Made by a program: the position numbers and the translations under genes. Below the pieces are notes generated by a model. The model saw nothing but the letters and a program-made list of their open reading frames with translations. It was not told where the DNA came from and searched no databases. 64,000 nt of DNA, taken from NCBI RefSeq assembly GCF_007860135.1, contig NZ_SJPV01000018.1, positions 62,001 through 126,000 of the forward strand, read 5' to 3'. Positions within the stretch are counted from its first letter, which is position 1. Every line of letters begins with the position of its first letter. The DNA is from Novipirellula artificiosorum. Lineage in GTDB: Bacteria > Planctomycetota > Planctomycetia > Pirellulales > Pirellulaceae. Positions 10,261-18,991 of the stretch are shown here, piece by piece.

Positions 10261-10550
10261 GTCGTCGCGATAGCCCCCCTGATGTGAAGATCCGGGGCAC
10301 AGTCAACACAGCGGCCCAGTTGGTGAACATCGCCACATGGATACCCGCCTTGCCTGATCCCGGATAGAACCCGACAAGATACCATCCAATGACCAGCAGG
10401 CCGAACAGACCACCGCCAAGATAGAACCACAGATCATTCTTTATGTTCCGGCCAATCCCGTAAGCGATCAGCGAGATCACTGCATACGTCGCCAGCGCAA
10501 GAAAAAAGTTGACGATCTTGCCGCGGAAGCAACTTGACCTCGGAAGGCAT
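10247..10550 (-). pseudogene. Membrane protein fragment, family not recognised
   Basis: A hydrophobic reverse-strand reading with at least two transmembrane segments (IVNFFLALATYAVISLIAYG and DLWFYLGGGLFGLLVIGW) and a further apolar stretch (HVAMFTNWAAVLTVP). It is open on the upstream side without a convincing start and runs into the DUF4038-like remnant downstream. I do not recognise the family. Confidence 0.4.
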
Positions 10551-10891
10551 CAGTTCTGTTCCCGCATCCGCATTCTCATGGGATGCCTTTCTCGCTGTGT
10601 TATCGAAGCCCAGGAAGAGCAGGTAGGTGTTGCTGAGTCCAACTCCTCAGAGTGTAGCCGAATCCCTATCGTTTCAACATCCATGACATCGTATCATGAC
10701 CCAACCTGTGCCCGTGGTGAGACTTCATTAGAATGACCTCTTCCGCTCACTGACCTATCTGTATCCCCGAGCGGTACGCGATCCCACCCACCAGAAGTCC
10801 TCACACCATGAGGCATGCGACCATCCCAATCATTTGCTGCCACCGAGCAAGCAACGATTCTTGCCTGCCTCCCCCTGCCAAAGAGCCCCCA
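10551..10891. other. Intergenic stretch, no feature recognised
   Basis: About 340 bases before the large secreted protein gene. No convincing coding frame, hairpin or repeat noticed. It presumably holds the promoter of the downstream gene, but I could not pick out clear promoter hexamers. Confidence 0.4.
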
Positions 10892-13288
10892 ATGACGCCA
10901 TCCCGCCAACTGGTTCGTGTTTCGATTGTTTGCCTAGTGATTGCTATACTTGAGGCGACTGCATTTTCTGCACCGCCTCTGTCGGATTCTCGGCGGCAAG
11001 TGATTGTCCAGGCTGCAGCAGAACGATGCGACGTTTTTTGGGATCGGATTGCCCAGTTCGAACCCGACGACCGAGAAAGTTGCCGGAGACTGTTTAGTAC
11101 CGCGTTGGCATTTTGTGAAGCAAGGGTACATCCAGAGCGTCTTGATCGACTGTTCGATCTGGCAACACAAATGCAGGACCGGGATCCGGCAAGCCCGGGC
11201 TACGGGAATCTGCGTTGGTACTGGGGTGACGAAACGGTAACCGATCGAAATGCAGTCGAGTTCTGCATGGAGGATGCCTGTTTGATTTGGCGGCGACACC
11301 GCGATTGGATTCCTCAGCCAGCCCGGGAGAAACTACAGTTACTGATTGAGCTTGGGGCCCAGGGATGTCAACGGCATCGCGTGCCGACAAGCTATACGAA
11401 TATTGCATTGTTGAACGCATCGAATCTGATCCAACTAGGGGAACTACTGGCGACTGCTGCCGTGGCAGACGATGGCTACCGTCGACTTGAGGCAATGGTG
11501 ATGTGGACTTGGCAATTCGGTACACACGAGTACTGTAGCCCGACCTACTATGATCCCGACCTGAGCGGATTGATGTGGATTGAAACTTACGCGGAACGAT
11601 CATCGGGCCGACTTCAAGCAGCTGCGCTGACCGATTTGCTTTGGACCGACATTGCCGCGAATTGGTATGCCGCCGCCGCACGTATCGCCGGCCCTCAAAG
11701 CCGAAGCTATGACTACTTGCATGGACTAGGCGGACTGCAACGGACTCTATGGGTCAACGGTTGGATTGACGAGAAAATGCCTAGCCCGGATTCGTTGTTG
11801 CATTCCGTCTTGGCGCAGAGATCGCCCGCAGCCCGTCTGCTGCAAATGAGTCTCGACCGATACCCGAGAACGGTTAGGCAAAGTTGGGGCGAATCGTTGT
11901 CTCAGTCACGCACGCATCAAATGTATCGTGACATTACTCTGGGGACTTCCGGTGCCTGTTACGGGAAACAAGATCTGCCGATGACGATCGATTTACCTGG
12001 CTCGCCAGAGCAAACGCACTGCTACTTTATTGCAGATGGACGCGAAGATCCCTATGGAAAGAAAAAGTATTCGGCTGGTTCGGCGGGACACATGAAGGCC
12101 CTGCACTTGACGCCTCTGTGGGCTGGGGCACAACGCGGCAACGACGCGATTGGAGTGGCGGTTTATCGCAAGCAAGATTTGCCGGCCTCGTTGGTCACCA
12201 ATCTTCAAAGTCACTTTGTTTTGCGACGACAACCCGACGCGATCTACGTTGATGGCCAAACGGTGGACCTAACCCAAACGGAATCGGGTAAGTCCCCCAA
12301 CGTATCCATTCGGCCAGCACAGGGTGGTACGCCGCTGGTGTTGCGATATGGCACCGCGTGCCTTGGTATCCGGGTCGTCTACTGCCGAACCCAATCGAAT
12401 CGGCAATGCGAGATCAATCTTGTCGACGATGGCCGCCAATACGGCGCAATGCGATTGACGGTCGAACACCAAGACGATACGCAAAGCATCGAGCCAGCTG
12501 TCGCGTTTTGGGTGCGGATCGGTAGTGAACTCGACGAGCAGCAATTCCAGACATGGCGGAGGGCGTTTGAACAAGCTGAGCCGGTATCAGTCAATACATT
12601 GGGGAGTGACATCAACGTTGCCGTGCCAGGTTTGGATGGGCTTGTCTCGGTCAAGATTCGCTCGCCGCAAAACACTCCTGTGGTACGTTTGATTCCGCGG
12701 CCGTCCGTTGCCGTTCTCGAACTTGACGCTGAGGATGTGGGTGCTCCGCTGCTTGAAAAACTAGAGTGTGTCAAGCAGTTCCGCGCACGAATGGATGCAC
12801 TCGAGCCGATCGAAGTGCCAGAACACGCGGGTGTCTTGTGGGAAGCGGAATCAGGAATGCGGATGTCTGGGGCCTGCGAGCAATCCGATCCACTCGCGTC
12901 GGGGCAACGATTCCTTATCCAGCCGGAGCTAGGGTCAGGTGCCAATATATCGGGCACATCAACATGGCTGTTGAACGTCGCTCGAGAAGACGACTACCGT
13001 CTTTGGGGGCGAGTGCTTTCTCCGACCAAAGAAAATGATTCCTTCTTCCTCAGCATCTATGATGAAGCAGGGCAGGACATCGTCGCTACGGCAGCCTGGC
13101 ACACAGGGCAAGCAAGCGATTGGCAATGGCGTGTGGTGATGCTGGAGAAATCGAAAACGCCAGCGGTCCTTCATTTGAAACGTGGGATCTATCGCCTCGT
13201 GATTGCCTCACGCGAACCCGGAACGGGGCTGGATCAACTGTTTCTTTCCAGCAGCAAGGATGAAGATCCTTCACGATTGCCCAAGTGA
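10892..13288 (+). CDS. Large secreted protein, probable alpha-helical barrel plus C-terminal beta-domain
   Basis: Protein of 798 residues from the Met at 10892, which begins a normal signal peptide (MTPSRQLVRVSIVCLVIAIL). The ORF is open for 28 more codons upstream, but that extension lacks leader character. The first half (about 35-350) is Trp/Tyr-rich and helical (SYTNIALLNASNLIQLGELL, HEYCSPTYYDPDLSGLMWIE), as in (alpha/alpha)-barrel lyases and hydrolases acting on polysaccharides. The second half is beta-rich, and the last 150 residues (WEAESGMRMSG onward) resemble a CBM-like sandwich with the recurrent AESG start. I cannot name the family. Neighbouring lyase, sulfatase and glycosidase genes make a role in polysaccharide degradation likely. 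Confidence 0.65.
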   Translation: MTPSRQLVRVSIVCLVIAILEATAFSAPPLSDSRRQVIVQAAAERCDVFWDRIAQFEPDDRESCRRLFSTALAFCEARVHPERLDRLFDLATQMQDRDPASPGYGNLRWYWGDETVTDRNAVEFCMEDACLIWRRHRDWIPQPAREKLQLLIELGAQGCQRHRVPTSYTNIALLNASNLIQLGELLATAAVADDGYRRLEAMVMWTWQFGTHEYCSPTYYDPDLSGLMWIETYAERSSGRLQAAALTDLLWTDIAANWYAAAARIAGPQSRSYDYLHGLGGLQRTLWVNGWIDEKMPSPDSLLHSVLAQRSPAARLLQMSLDRYPRTVRQSWGESLSQSRTHQMYRDITLGTSGACYGKQDLPMTIDLPGSPEQTHCYFIADGREDPYGKKKYSAGSAGHMKALHLTPLWAGAQRGNDAIGVAVYRKQDLPASLVTNLQSHFVLRRQPDAIYVDGQTVDLTQTESGKSPNVSIRPAQGGTPLVLRYGTACLGIRVVYCRTQSNRQCEINLVDDGRQYGAMRLTVEHQDDTQSIEPAVAFWVRIGSELDEQQFQTWRRAFEQAEPVSVNTLGSDINVAVPGLDGLVSVKIRSPQNTPVVRLIPRPSVAVLELDAEDVGAPLLEKLECVKQFRARMDALEPIEVPEHAGVLWEAESGMRMSGACEQSDPLASGQRFLIQPELGSGANISGTSTWLLNVAREDDYRLWGRVLSPTKENDSFFLSIYDEAGQDIVATAAWHTGQASDWQWRVVMLEKSKTPAVLHLKRGIYRLVIASREPGTGLDQLFLSSSKDEDPSRLPK

Positions 13289-13373
13289 TAGCAGTCGACG
13301 TACTCCCCACCCACTGAATATTGCACCGATGACCGACCACGACAAACTCAATCAGACCACGAACCGCTTGATG

Positions 13374-13660
13374 GCAAAACAATATTTGATCGCAGCCGCC
13401 GCCGTGCTACTCTGCGCGACGACAGGCTGTGTCATCCTCGCCAAACGCGGCGAGTTCAAAGGTAAGAATGATTCGCTGTTCACAGCCAAGTTGAAACAAA
13501 ATGTCACACTCAACGGGAACGGGGCGACGTTTCGCATGTGGAAAGGCGACTATCACACCGACGCGTACGCCAAGGCTGAGTGGCGGCACTGTCTGAGCAT
13601 TCTCAGTTGCAACAATGTGAAAGTCACCGATCTCACACTCGCCGACACACCGGCTATGCC
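13374..13660 (+). pseudogene. Right-handed beta-helix (pectate-lyase-like) N-terminal fragment
   Basis: Starts at a Met before a lipoprotein-like leader (YLIAAAAVLLCATTGC), followed by FTAKLKQNVTLNGNGATFRM and SILSCNNVKVTDLTLADT. The NVTLNGNGATFRM / NVKVTDLTLAD repeats are typical coils of parallel beta-helix proteins such as pectate lyases. Similarity stops at LADTP near 13655, where another fragment in a different frame begins. Only one or two coils of an expected 8-10 remain. Confidence 0.55.
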
Positions 13661-13662
13661 TC

Positions 13663-14094
13663 GTCGGTGTGGGCCGTCCCATTTCCTTCATTCGAACCAG
13701 CGGCGACTTCTATTTTTGGGTGCCGGGCAGTGTGGCGGAATTCGGTGACAAGATCTTTGGTGCCGGCGGCGAACGCGTCAGCGCTGCTGTCTTCGATCCT
13801 TCGCCTCACTCTCAGGATGACACAGGCATCGTTCCGTCCTGGGGGTTCCGGATTTATTCCCTCATGAACAACCCTAATCCCCGTTCCAATGGCTATCTCA
13901 TGCTGTCGCTGCGGTGGAGCATGACGCAACAGCCTCTGCACGCTGATCCGGTGGATCTCCGCGCCGCTCCCGTCTATAACCTTCGACTGCTGACCGATGG
14001 CATCACGGTGCAGAAGGATGTGCCGCCGCAGGTGTCCCTGCCGCCGCTCAAGCAGCGGAACCAATCATCGCTCGCCACCGGAGACACCCCGTGA
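13663..14094 (+). pseudogene. Fused C-terminal remnants before acyltransferase-like gene
   Basis: Continues directly from the beta-helix fragment in another frame: SFIRTSGDFYFWVPGSVAEF and RVSAAVFDPS look like a beta-sandwich domain seen in exported planctomycete proteins. From about 13870 the text changes to RSNGYLMLSLRWSMTQQPLH and LLTDGITVQKDVPP, up to TGA at 14092-14094. The stop overlaps the GTG start of the next gene (GTGA), as expected of a real translationally coupled upstream gene. So this is probably the surviving 3' end of a former operon member. Family unknown. Confidence 0.4.
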
Positions 14095-15311
14095 GTTCTG
14101 ACGCCTCCAAATCGCATACGGTTCTGACGCCCGAACCGGCCGCAGCGCCGACACGACTCGCGTCGCTCGATGCCTACCGAGGCGCGATCATGCTGCTGAT
14201 GGCCAGTGGCGGTTTGGGGCTAGCTGAGATCGCAAAGGAGTTTCCCGACAGCTCCGTTTGGCAGCTTCTCGGACATCAAACCGACCACGTGCAGTGGGCA
14301 GGCTGTGTTCTCTGGGACCTGATTCAGCCGGCCTTTATGTTTATGGTTGGGATTGCCCTGCCTTGGTCGCTGTCCAGTCGAAGTGCCCGTGGCCAGAGCT
14401 ACAAAATCATGTTGGCACACGCCCTTTGGCGGTCGCTGCTCCTGGTCCTCTTGGCCGTGTTTCTCTCGTCCGCCTGGAGCAAACAGACCGATTGGGTCTT
14501 CACCAATGTCCTGGCTCAGATCGGACTGGGGTATCCGCTGCTGTTCCTACTGGCGTTCACCAAATCGCGTACCACCTGGATCGCTGCCTTTTCGATTTTG
14601 ATAGTCTACTGGCTAGTGTTTGCTCTTTATCCGCTGCCGCCGGCCGGCTTTGATTGGCAGGCTGTGGGGGTTCCTGCGGAGTGGTCGTGGCTCACCGGCT
14701 TCGCCGCCCATTGGGAGAAGAATGCCAACTTCGCTTCCAACTTTGACACTTGGTTCCTCAACCTCTTTCCACGCGACGAAGCTTTTACCTTTAATCGTGG
14801 CGGCTACACGACGCTTAATTTTGTCCCCTCGTTGGCTACGATGACCTTCGGCCTGCTCGCAGGTCGCCTACTGCGTAGCGACCTGCCCCTGACCGGCAAA
14901 CTAATGCGGCTCGTCCTCGCAGGCTTGCTCGGCATCGCCTTGGGGCTGGTGCTCGACCTGACCGGGATCTGTCCGATTGTCAAACGCATCTGGACCCCTG
15001 CGTGGACACTCTACAGCACGGGGTTCGTGGCGATGATGCTCGCGGTCTTTGTGGCCCTCGTCGATGGATTGGGATTCAAACGCCTCGCCTTCCCGCTGAT
15101 CATCGTTGGCCTCAACCCCATCACCCTCTACTGTTTGTTTCAACTGAGCACTTCCTTCATCCGCACTCAACTTCAGATTCACTTGGGCCAGGACATTTTC
15201 ACAATCTTCGGCGACTTGTGGATTCCCATGATGAAGCGAGCCAGCGTCCTATTAGTTCTCTGGCTGATCATCTTGTGGATGTATCGCCGCAAAGTCTTTC
15301 TGCGTCTTTGA
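14091..15311 (+). CDS. DUF5009/HGSNAT-like multi-pass membrane acyltransferase homologue
   Basis: Polytopic inner-membrane protein of 406 residues with about ten hydrophobic segments. The N-terminal RLASLDAYRGAIMLLMASGG followed by WDLIQPAFMFMVGIALPWSL matches the DUF5009/DUF1624 group related to heparan-alpha-glucosaminide N-acetyltransferase. In this group the (S/L)LDxxRG motif starts helix 1, and acetyl transfer from cytosolic acetyl-CoA to an extracytoplasmic sugar is the known lysosomal activity. Start is GTG at 14091, overlapping the stop of the upstream remnant by 3 bases. If functional it could re-acetylate or acetylate glucosamine-like sugars in the periplasm; this is inference from the family. 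Confidence 0.8.
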   Translation: MSSDASKSHTVLTPEPAAAPTRLASLDAYRGAIMLLMASGGLGLAEIAKEFPDSSVWQLLGHQTDHVQWAGCVLWDLIQPAFMFMVGIALPWSLSSRSARGQSYKIMLAHALWRSLLLVLLAVFLSSAWSKQTDWVFTNVLAQIGLGYPLLFLLAFTKSRTTWIAAFSILIVYWLVFALYPLPPAGFDWQAVGVPAEWSWLTGFAAHWEKNANFASNFDTWFLNLFPRDEAFTFNRGGYTTLNFVPSLATMTFGLLAGRLLRSDLPLTGKLMRLVLAGLLGIALGLVLDLTGICPIVKRIWTPAWTLYSTGFVAMMLAVFVALVDGLGFKRLAFPLIIVGLNPITLYCLFQLSTSFIRTQLQIHLGQDIFTIFGDLWIPMMKRASVLLVLWLIILWMYRRKVFLRL

Positions 15312-15376
15312 TGGAAGGACCTATCCTCGCAAGTTCCAAGCCGCCTTGAAATTTGGCTGAGCCAAGAACCGTCGCT

Positions 15377-16150
15377 CTACTGGGATACGCGTGTTAAAGC
15401 GACTTCCGCGACGTGGCGTCCGAGGTTTTGCGCTGTTTGTACACCGAACTCGTCTTCTGTGATGTCATCGCCTCCGTTGTTCCAAAGCGTTCCGCCAAAG
15501 TGGCCGGTGGGGCGTCCATCGCCGACAACCAACATTTCATGGGCCATCAATGACGCTTGGACGGATTGGATCACAAGCTCTTGACCGCCGTTGCGGTTGC
15601 CGCCAACGGCGATAACACCAGCAACCTTGCCCGACAATGCAAACGTTTTGCGGAACACACCGCAACGTTCGATGAAAACTTTGCACAACGATGACATGTT
15701 GGCATAATAAACCGGCGTACCGATGATGACTGCGGCAAGATTCGGGTCGGATAGTTTTTCCGCAATGGCGGGAAAATCGTCGCGTTCACCTTCCGAAAGC
15801 GGAATGCCCGCTGCGACTTCGGCTGGCAATTTTAATCCTGCCAACTCAATCAATTCGACTTCGATGCGATCAGGCGCAACGACCTTTGCCGCATCGAGGC
15901 AAAGTTGAAGAGATTGTGCGGTCGTCTTCCCCGCACGGAAACTACAAGCCACGCCGATGATCTTCAGCTTTGGTGCCGACTCGGTTGTGCCACCGGAGTC
16001 GCTGGAACTGTCAGCACTCGAGGTCGCTGCGACGGCTACCGCGTCGTCGGCTGAGGACGGCGAGACGTGTAGCAGCGATGCGGAAACGAAAACAAACGTC
16101 GCGAGAAGTAGATCGTTTGCGAAATGGCGTCGATTGAAATTGGTTTTCAT
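15377..16150 (-). CDS. Exported flavodoxin-fold NAD(P)H-dependent FMN reductase-like protein
   Basis: 257 residues. The leader NRRHFANDLLLATFVFVSAS has a twin-arginine-like pair before a hydrophobic core, then an Ala/Ser/Asp-rich linker (35-60). The domain from 61 is the FMN_red/flavodoxin-like fold: phosphate-binding loop VACSFRAGKTTAQS and FMN-contact loop IIGTPVYYANMSSLCKVFIE, followed by GGNRNGGQE. Members of this family are normally cytoplasmic and reduce flavins, quinones or metals, so the export signal is unusual. A cofactor-loaded protein would need Tat, which fits the RR pair. Divergently transcribed from the Tat FAD oxidoreductase, with 315 bases between them. Confidence 0.78.
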   Translation of the reverse strand: MKTNFNRRHFANDLLLATFVFVSASLLHVSPSSADDAVAVAATSSADSSSDSGGTTESAPKLKIIGVACSFRAGKTTAQSLQLCLDAAKVVAPDRIEVELIELAGLKLPAEVAAGIPLSEGERDDFPAIAEKLSDPNLAAVIIGTPVYYANMSSLCKVFIERCGVFRKTFALSGKVAGVIAVGGNRNGGQELVIQSVQASLMAHEMLVVGDGRPTGHFGGTLWNNGGDDITEDEFGVQTAQNLGRHVAEVALTRVSQ

Positions 16151-16465
16151 GGCGGGAATCCGGGGGAATGGGGAGAGTTTAATCGGTCTGGTTGCACGTT
16201 CCCTTTTCTACACGAGAGTGCTAGCAGCGGATTTTAGTTGAATGAATGCTACAATTGTAGGTAGCAGGAGTTGCTTTCTTGAGAACTGCCACTTCGGTTC
16301 TTACTTCAGCCGGATTAGCCCGATCCATGCTTTGGCAGCTTTGACTGCGTTAACGGAGAAGGAAACGAAAGTCCGGCGCCGGCCAGAGATGATATCATCA
16401 ACGCTCGAGGGAAACACCGTGTGCTGTCTCACCAAAGCTACGACCCACAGGCTAATAAATTGCAT
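16151..16465. other. Divergent intergenic region between two flavoprotein genes
   Basis: 315 bases separating the starts of the exported FMN reductase-like gene (reverse) and the Tat FAD oxidoreductase gene (forward). It should hold both promoters. No clear operator palindrome or coding frame noticed. Confidence 0.4.
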
Positions 16466-17896
16466 ATGAACCAAACTACGATTGATCGCCGAAGAATGCT
16501 GGCGGGTACTGCAGCACTCTTGGGTGCCGCGCATACCAAGATCGCGGCTGGCCAAAGCACTGTCGACACAAGCCCCGGTCACGTTGCGGAACCTGAACGC
16601 CAAACACCCGTCACACGAAAGTGCGATGTCTTGGTTTGTGGTGGCGGCCCTGCGGGCGTCAGCGCCGCAATCGCCGCTGCCCGAACCGGCGCGTCGGTTC
16701 AAATCCTAGAATGCCATGGGTGCCTGGGAGGCGTATGGACAAGCGGCATGCTTTCCAATGTTATTGATGCCGATAAACCAGGATTCAATGCGGAGTTAAT
16801 TCGACGACTCGACGAGGCAAATGCACAATACGGCCCGATCGGAATCCGTCCGGCGACTTGGCTTTCGTACATGTATGATGTGGAAACGATGAAATGGGTC
16901 TTGGAGTCTCTCGTCGCAGAGCTCAACATCGGAGTTCAGTTACATACTCGTGTGGTCTCGGTGAAACTTGACGAGTCAAAACGCATCCGCGGAGTTTTTA
17001 CGGAATCAAAGTCCGGGCGAGAAGCCTGGCTTGCTGACGTTGTCATCGATGCCACCGGTGATGGTGACGTGGGTGCGTTGGCAGGATGTCGGTTTCAGAT
17101 TGGCGATGGTGCTACGGACGACGACTGCCCATGTCAACCGATGTCGTTGATGGGAGTGATTTCAGCTGAGCCTGAATTGCTACACAAGTACACACGTGCA
17201 GGGAGCAGCGATGGGAAACACAAGGATCGCTTCCGAGCTGAAATCGAGCGAGGTGGTTACAAACCCAGCTACACCAAGCCAACGATCTTCCACATGGGTG
17301 GCTCGATAGCCAGCGTGATGATGAATCATGAGTATGGTGTGCGTCCCGATGATGCTGCCGCCATCACGCAAGCAACGCTGCGAGCCCGAAATGAACTCAA
17401 TAGGATCGTCCGGGGTCTGCAAACTCTTCCGGAATGGAAGAACCTCCGTTTGGTCGCGACTGGCGAACAGATCGGCGTGCGTGATGGACGACGGATCACT
17501 GGACGCGATCAGGTGACAGTAGACGATGTTATCACCGGGCATCAGCGCGCCGAAAGTGTCTGCACTTCTGGATTTTGCGTCGATATTCATGCGATCAAAA
17601 AGAGCGACGGCGGCTATGGGAATCGTGGTATCAAAGCAAAACCGTTTGATATTCCGATGGGCGCGTTAATCGCAGCCGATGTCGACAATCTGATGATGGC
17701 AGGCAGATGTATCAGCGGTGATTTCATCGCCCACTCAAGCTACCGCGTGACCGGCAATGCGGTCGCAATGGGCGAATATGCCGGTGTCGCAGCCGCGATC
17801 GCGAGCCGAGACAAAGTCGCTCCCCACAACGTTGCGTATGAGAAGGTGGACAACGAGCTTCAAGCGATTCGCGAGAAGAACAGGCCTTCAAGCTGA
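16466..17896 (+). CDS. Tat-exported FAD-dependent oxidoreductase (FAD_oxidored family)
   Basis: 476 residues from Met 16466, which gives a Tat leader (DRRRMLAGTAALLGAA). The ORF is open for 15 more codons upstream. The FAD-binding Rossmann motif GGGPAG at about 59-64 within CDVLVCGGGPAGVSAAIAAA is followed by LECHGCLGGVWTSGML, typical of the FAD-dependent oxidoreductase group PF12831. The C-terminal NLMMAGRCISGDFIAHSSYR and GNAVAMGEYAGVAAA are the conserved FAD-closing motifs (GRxIS... GxxAG). Family members are abundant in planctomycetes and their substrates are mostly unknown. The divergent exported FMN reductase-like protein is a candidate redox partner. Confidence 0.85.
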   Translation: MNQTTIDRRRMLAGTAALLGAAHTKIAAGQSTVDTSPGHVAEPERQTPVTRKCDVLVCGGGPAGVSAAIAAARTGASVQILECHGCLGGVWTSGMLSNVIDADKPGFNAELIRRLDEANAQYGPIGIRPATWLSYMYDVETMKWVLESLVAELNIGVQLHTRVVSVKLDESKRIRGVFTESKSGREAWLADVVIDATGDGDVGALAGCRFQIGDGATDDDCPCQPMSLMGVISAEPELLHKYTRAGSSDGKHKDRFRAEIERGGYKPSYTKPTIFHMGGSIASVMMNHEYGVRPDDAAAITQATLRARNELNRIVRGLQTLPEWKNLRLVATGEQIGVRDGRRITGRDQVTVDDVITGHQRAESVCTSGFCVDIHAIKKSDGGYGNRGIKAKPFDIPMGALIAADVDNLMMAGRCISGDFIAHSSYRVTGNAVAMGEYAGVAAAIASRDKVAPHNVAYEKVDNELQAIREKNRPSS

Positions 17897-18658
17897 GGAT
17901 GAGAATTCGAATGCATCAAAGTTGAGTCCGTTTTTCAGGGCTTGCGTTGGCTGGACCTGTCTTATGGGGTCCAGCCTTGGACTGATGGCGCTCCCTAACA
18001 CGGCCTGTCCAACGATTGGTTTGGGTACATTCCGCCGAAACGCATTTCGATTCCAGTTCCAACCGCCGTCGGTGCTATTAGCCAGATGCTGCCCATCGCC
18101 CCAGGCCGTAAACAGTGCGACGATTGGAGGAGGTTCGCCGTCCTGCAATCCCGACGTGTTATGCTTATCGATAACAGCGCCCCCCGAAAAGGCCTGAAAT
18201 CCATCGCGTGGTCTTAGGGCATCCCCTTGTTCGCTCCAATGCAACAGATTCTCACTGGTCGCATGTCCCCATGCCTTGCGCCCCATATCCCAATGCTGGA
18301 AGAACATGGGGTAGACGCCGTTGTAAAAGAACAAGCCATTCGGATCGTTGATGTAGCCTTCTTGCGCCGAAAAGTGAAACCGAGGGCGGTACGCGCCAAT
18401 CGGACTCGATTGGCGAATGGCCCAGCCGTGGTCTTCCCAATGCACTCCGTCCGTGGACGTTGCTACGCCAAAGCCTTCGCCGGGCCCATGCTCGGTGATC
18501 AGGTAATACAGATAAAACGTCCCCTCGTACTCGTAAGCCCACGTGTCCCATTGAGCCTGAACATGGTCGGACTTGAAGACCATGCCCTGAGCGGTAAATG
18601 AGTTCAAGCAGGCAAACGAACAGCACGCAACAAGAAGAGTGAGGATTCGGAAGTGCAT
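17888..18658 (-). pseudogene. In-frame chimera of two beta-propeller glycosidase N-termini (GH43-like + GH32-like)
   Basis: Signal peptide (1-24), then about 60 residues of a GH43/GH130-like propeller start (QAQWDTWAYEYEGTFYLYYL, TEHGPGEGFGVATSTDG). At residue about 85 (near 18405) it switches in frame to GH32: YRPRFHFSAQEGYINDPNGL with the nucleophile Asp105, FFQHWDMGRKAWGHATSENL and FSGGAVIDKHNTSG. GH32-like sequence ends near residue 201; the last 55 residues are unrelated. Neither propeller is complete, so a functional levanase/invertase is impossible. The in-frame joint could still give a secreted protein. Probably a deletion between two adjacent glycosidase genes. Confidence 0.7.
17949..17976. 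terminator. Hairpin after FAD oxidoreductase gene
   Basis: Perfect 9-base inverted repeat GGCTGGACC / GGTCCAGCC with a 10-base loop, 52 bases after the stop of the FAD oxidoreductase. No T-tract follows, so an intrinsic terminator is only possible, not certain. Confidence 0.4.
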
Positions 18659-18700
18659 GCGAGTTCGCTTTGATTGGGGTCGGTGTCTAGTTGAGAACCG

Positions 18701-18991
18701 TCAATGTACCAGCGGCGTCTCTTCGTACTCTGTGGCAATCGCCGCCGGAGACCTGGGAATGAAATCCACTTGCCCTGGATTATCGCCAATCCGCAACTCT
18801 GCGCGTGGGTGGACATCGTTAAGAGTATTCCCACAGCCTTCTATTTGGAGAGCGGAGGAACTCACATCGACTTGCACCGTTGGCATCTCGCTAGCACATG
18901 TTGACGCCACTGCGAGACCGACCAGAAGGGCCGCAACAAGGTGTCTTGGTATCTTTATTCCGACTCTTCCACCTTCTCGAACGCCGGCCAA
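18701..18991 (-). pseudogene. Small secreted hypothetical ORF, probably a remnant
   Basis: 96 codons overlapping the sulfatase 3' end by 37 bases, with a signal-like stretch (HLVAALLVGLAVASTCASE) and a short beta-rich body ending IPRSPAAIATEYEETPLVH. I recognise no family. There is no good start codon for the leader itself (the only ATG lies inside the sulfatase), which argues for a truncated gene start joined to another 3' end. Confidence 0.3.
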
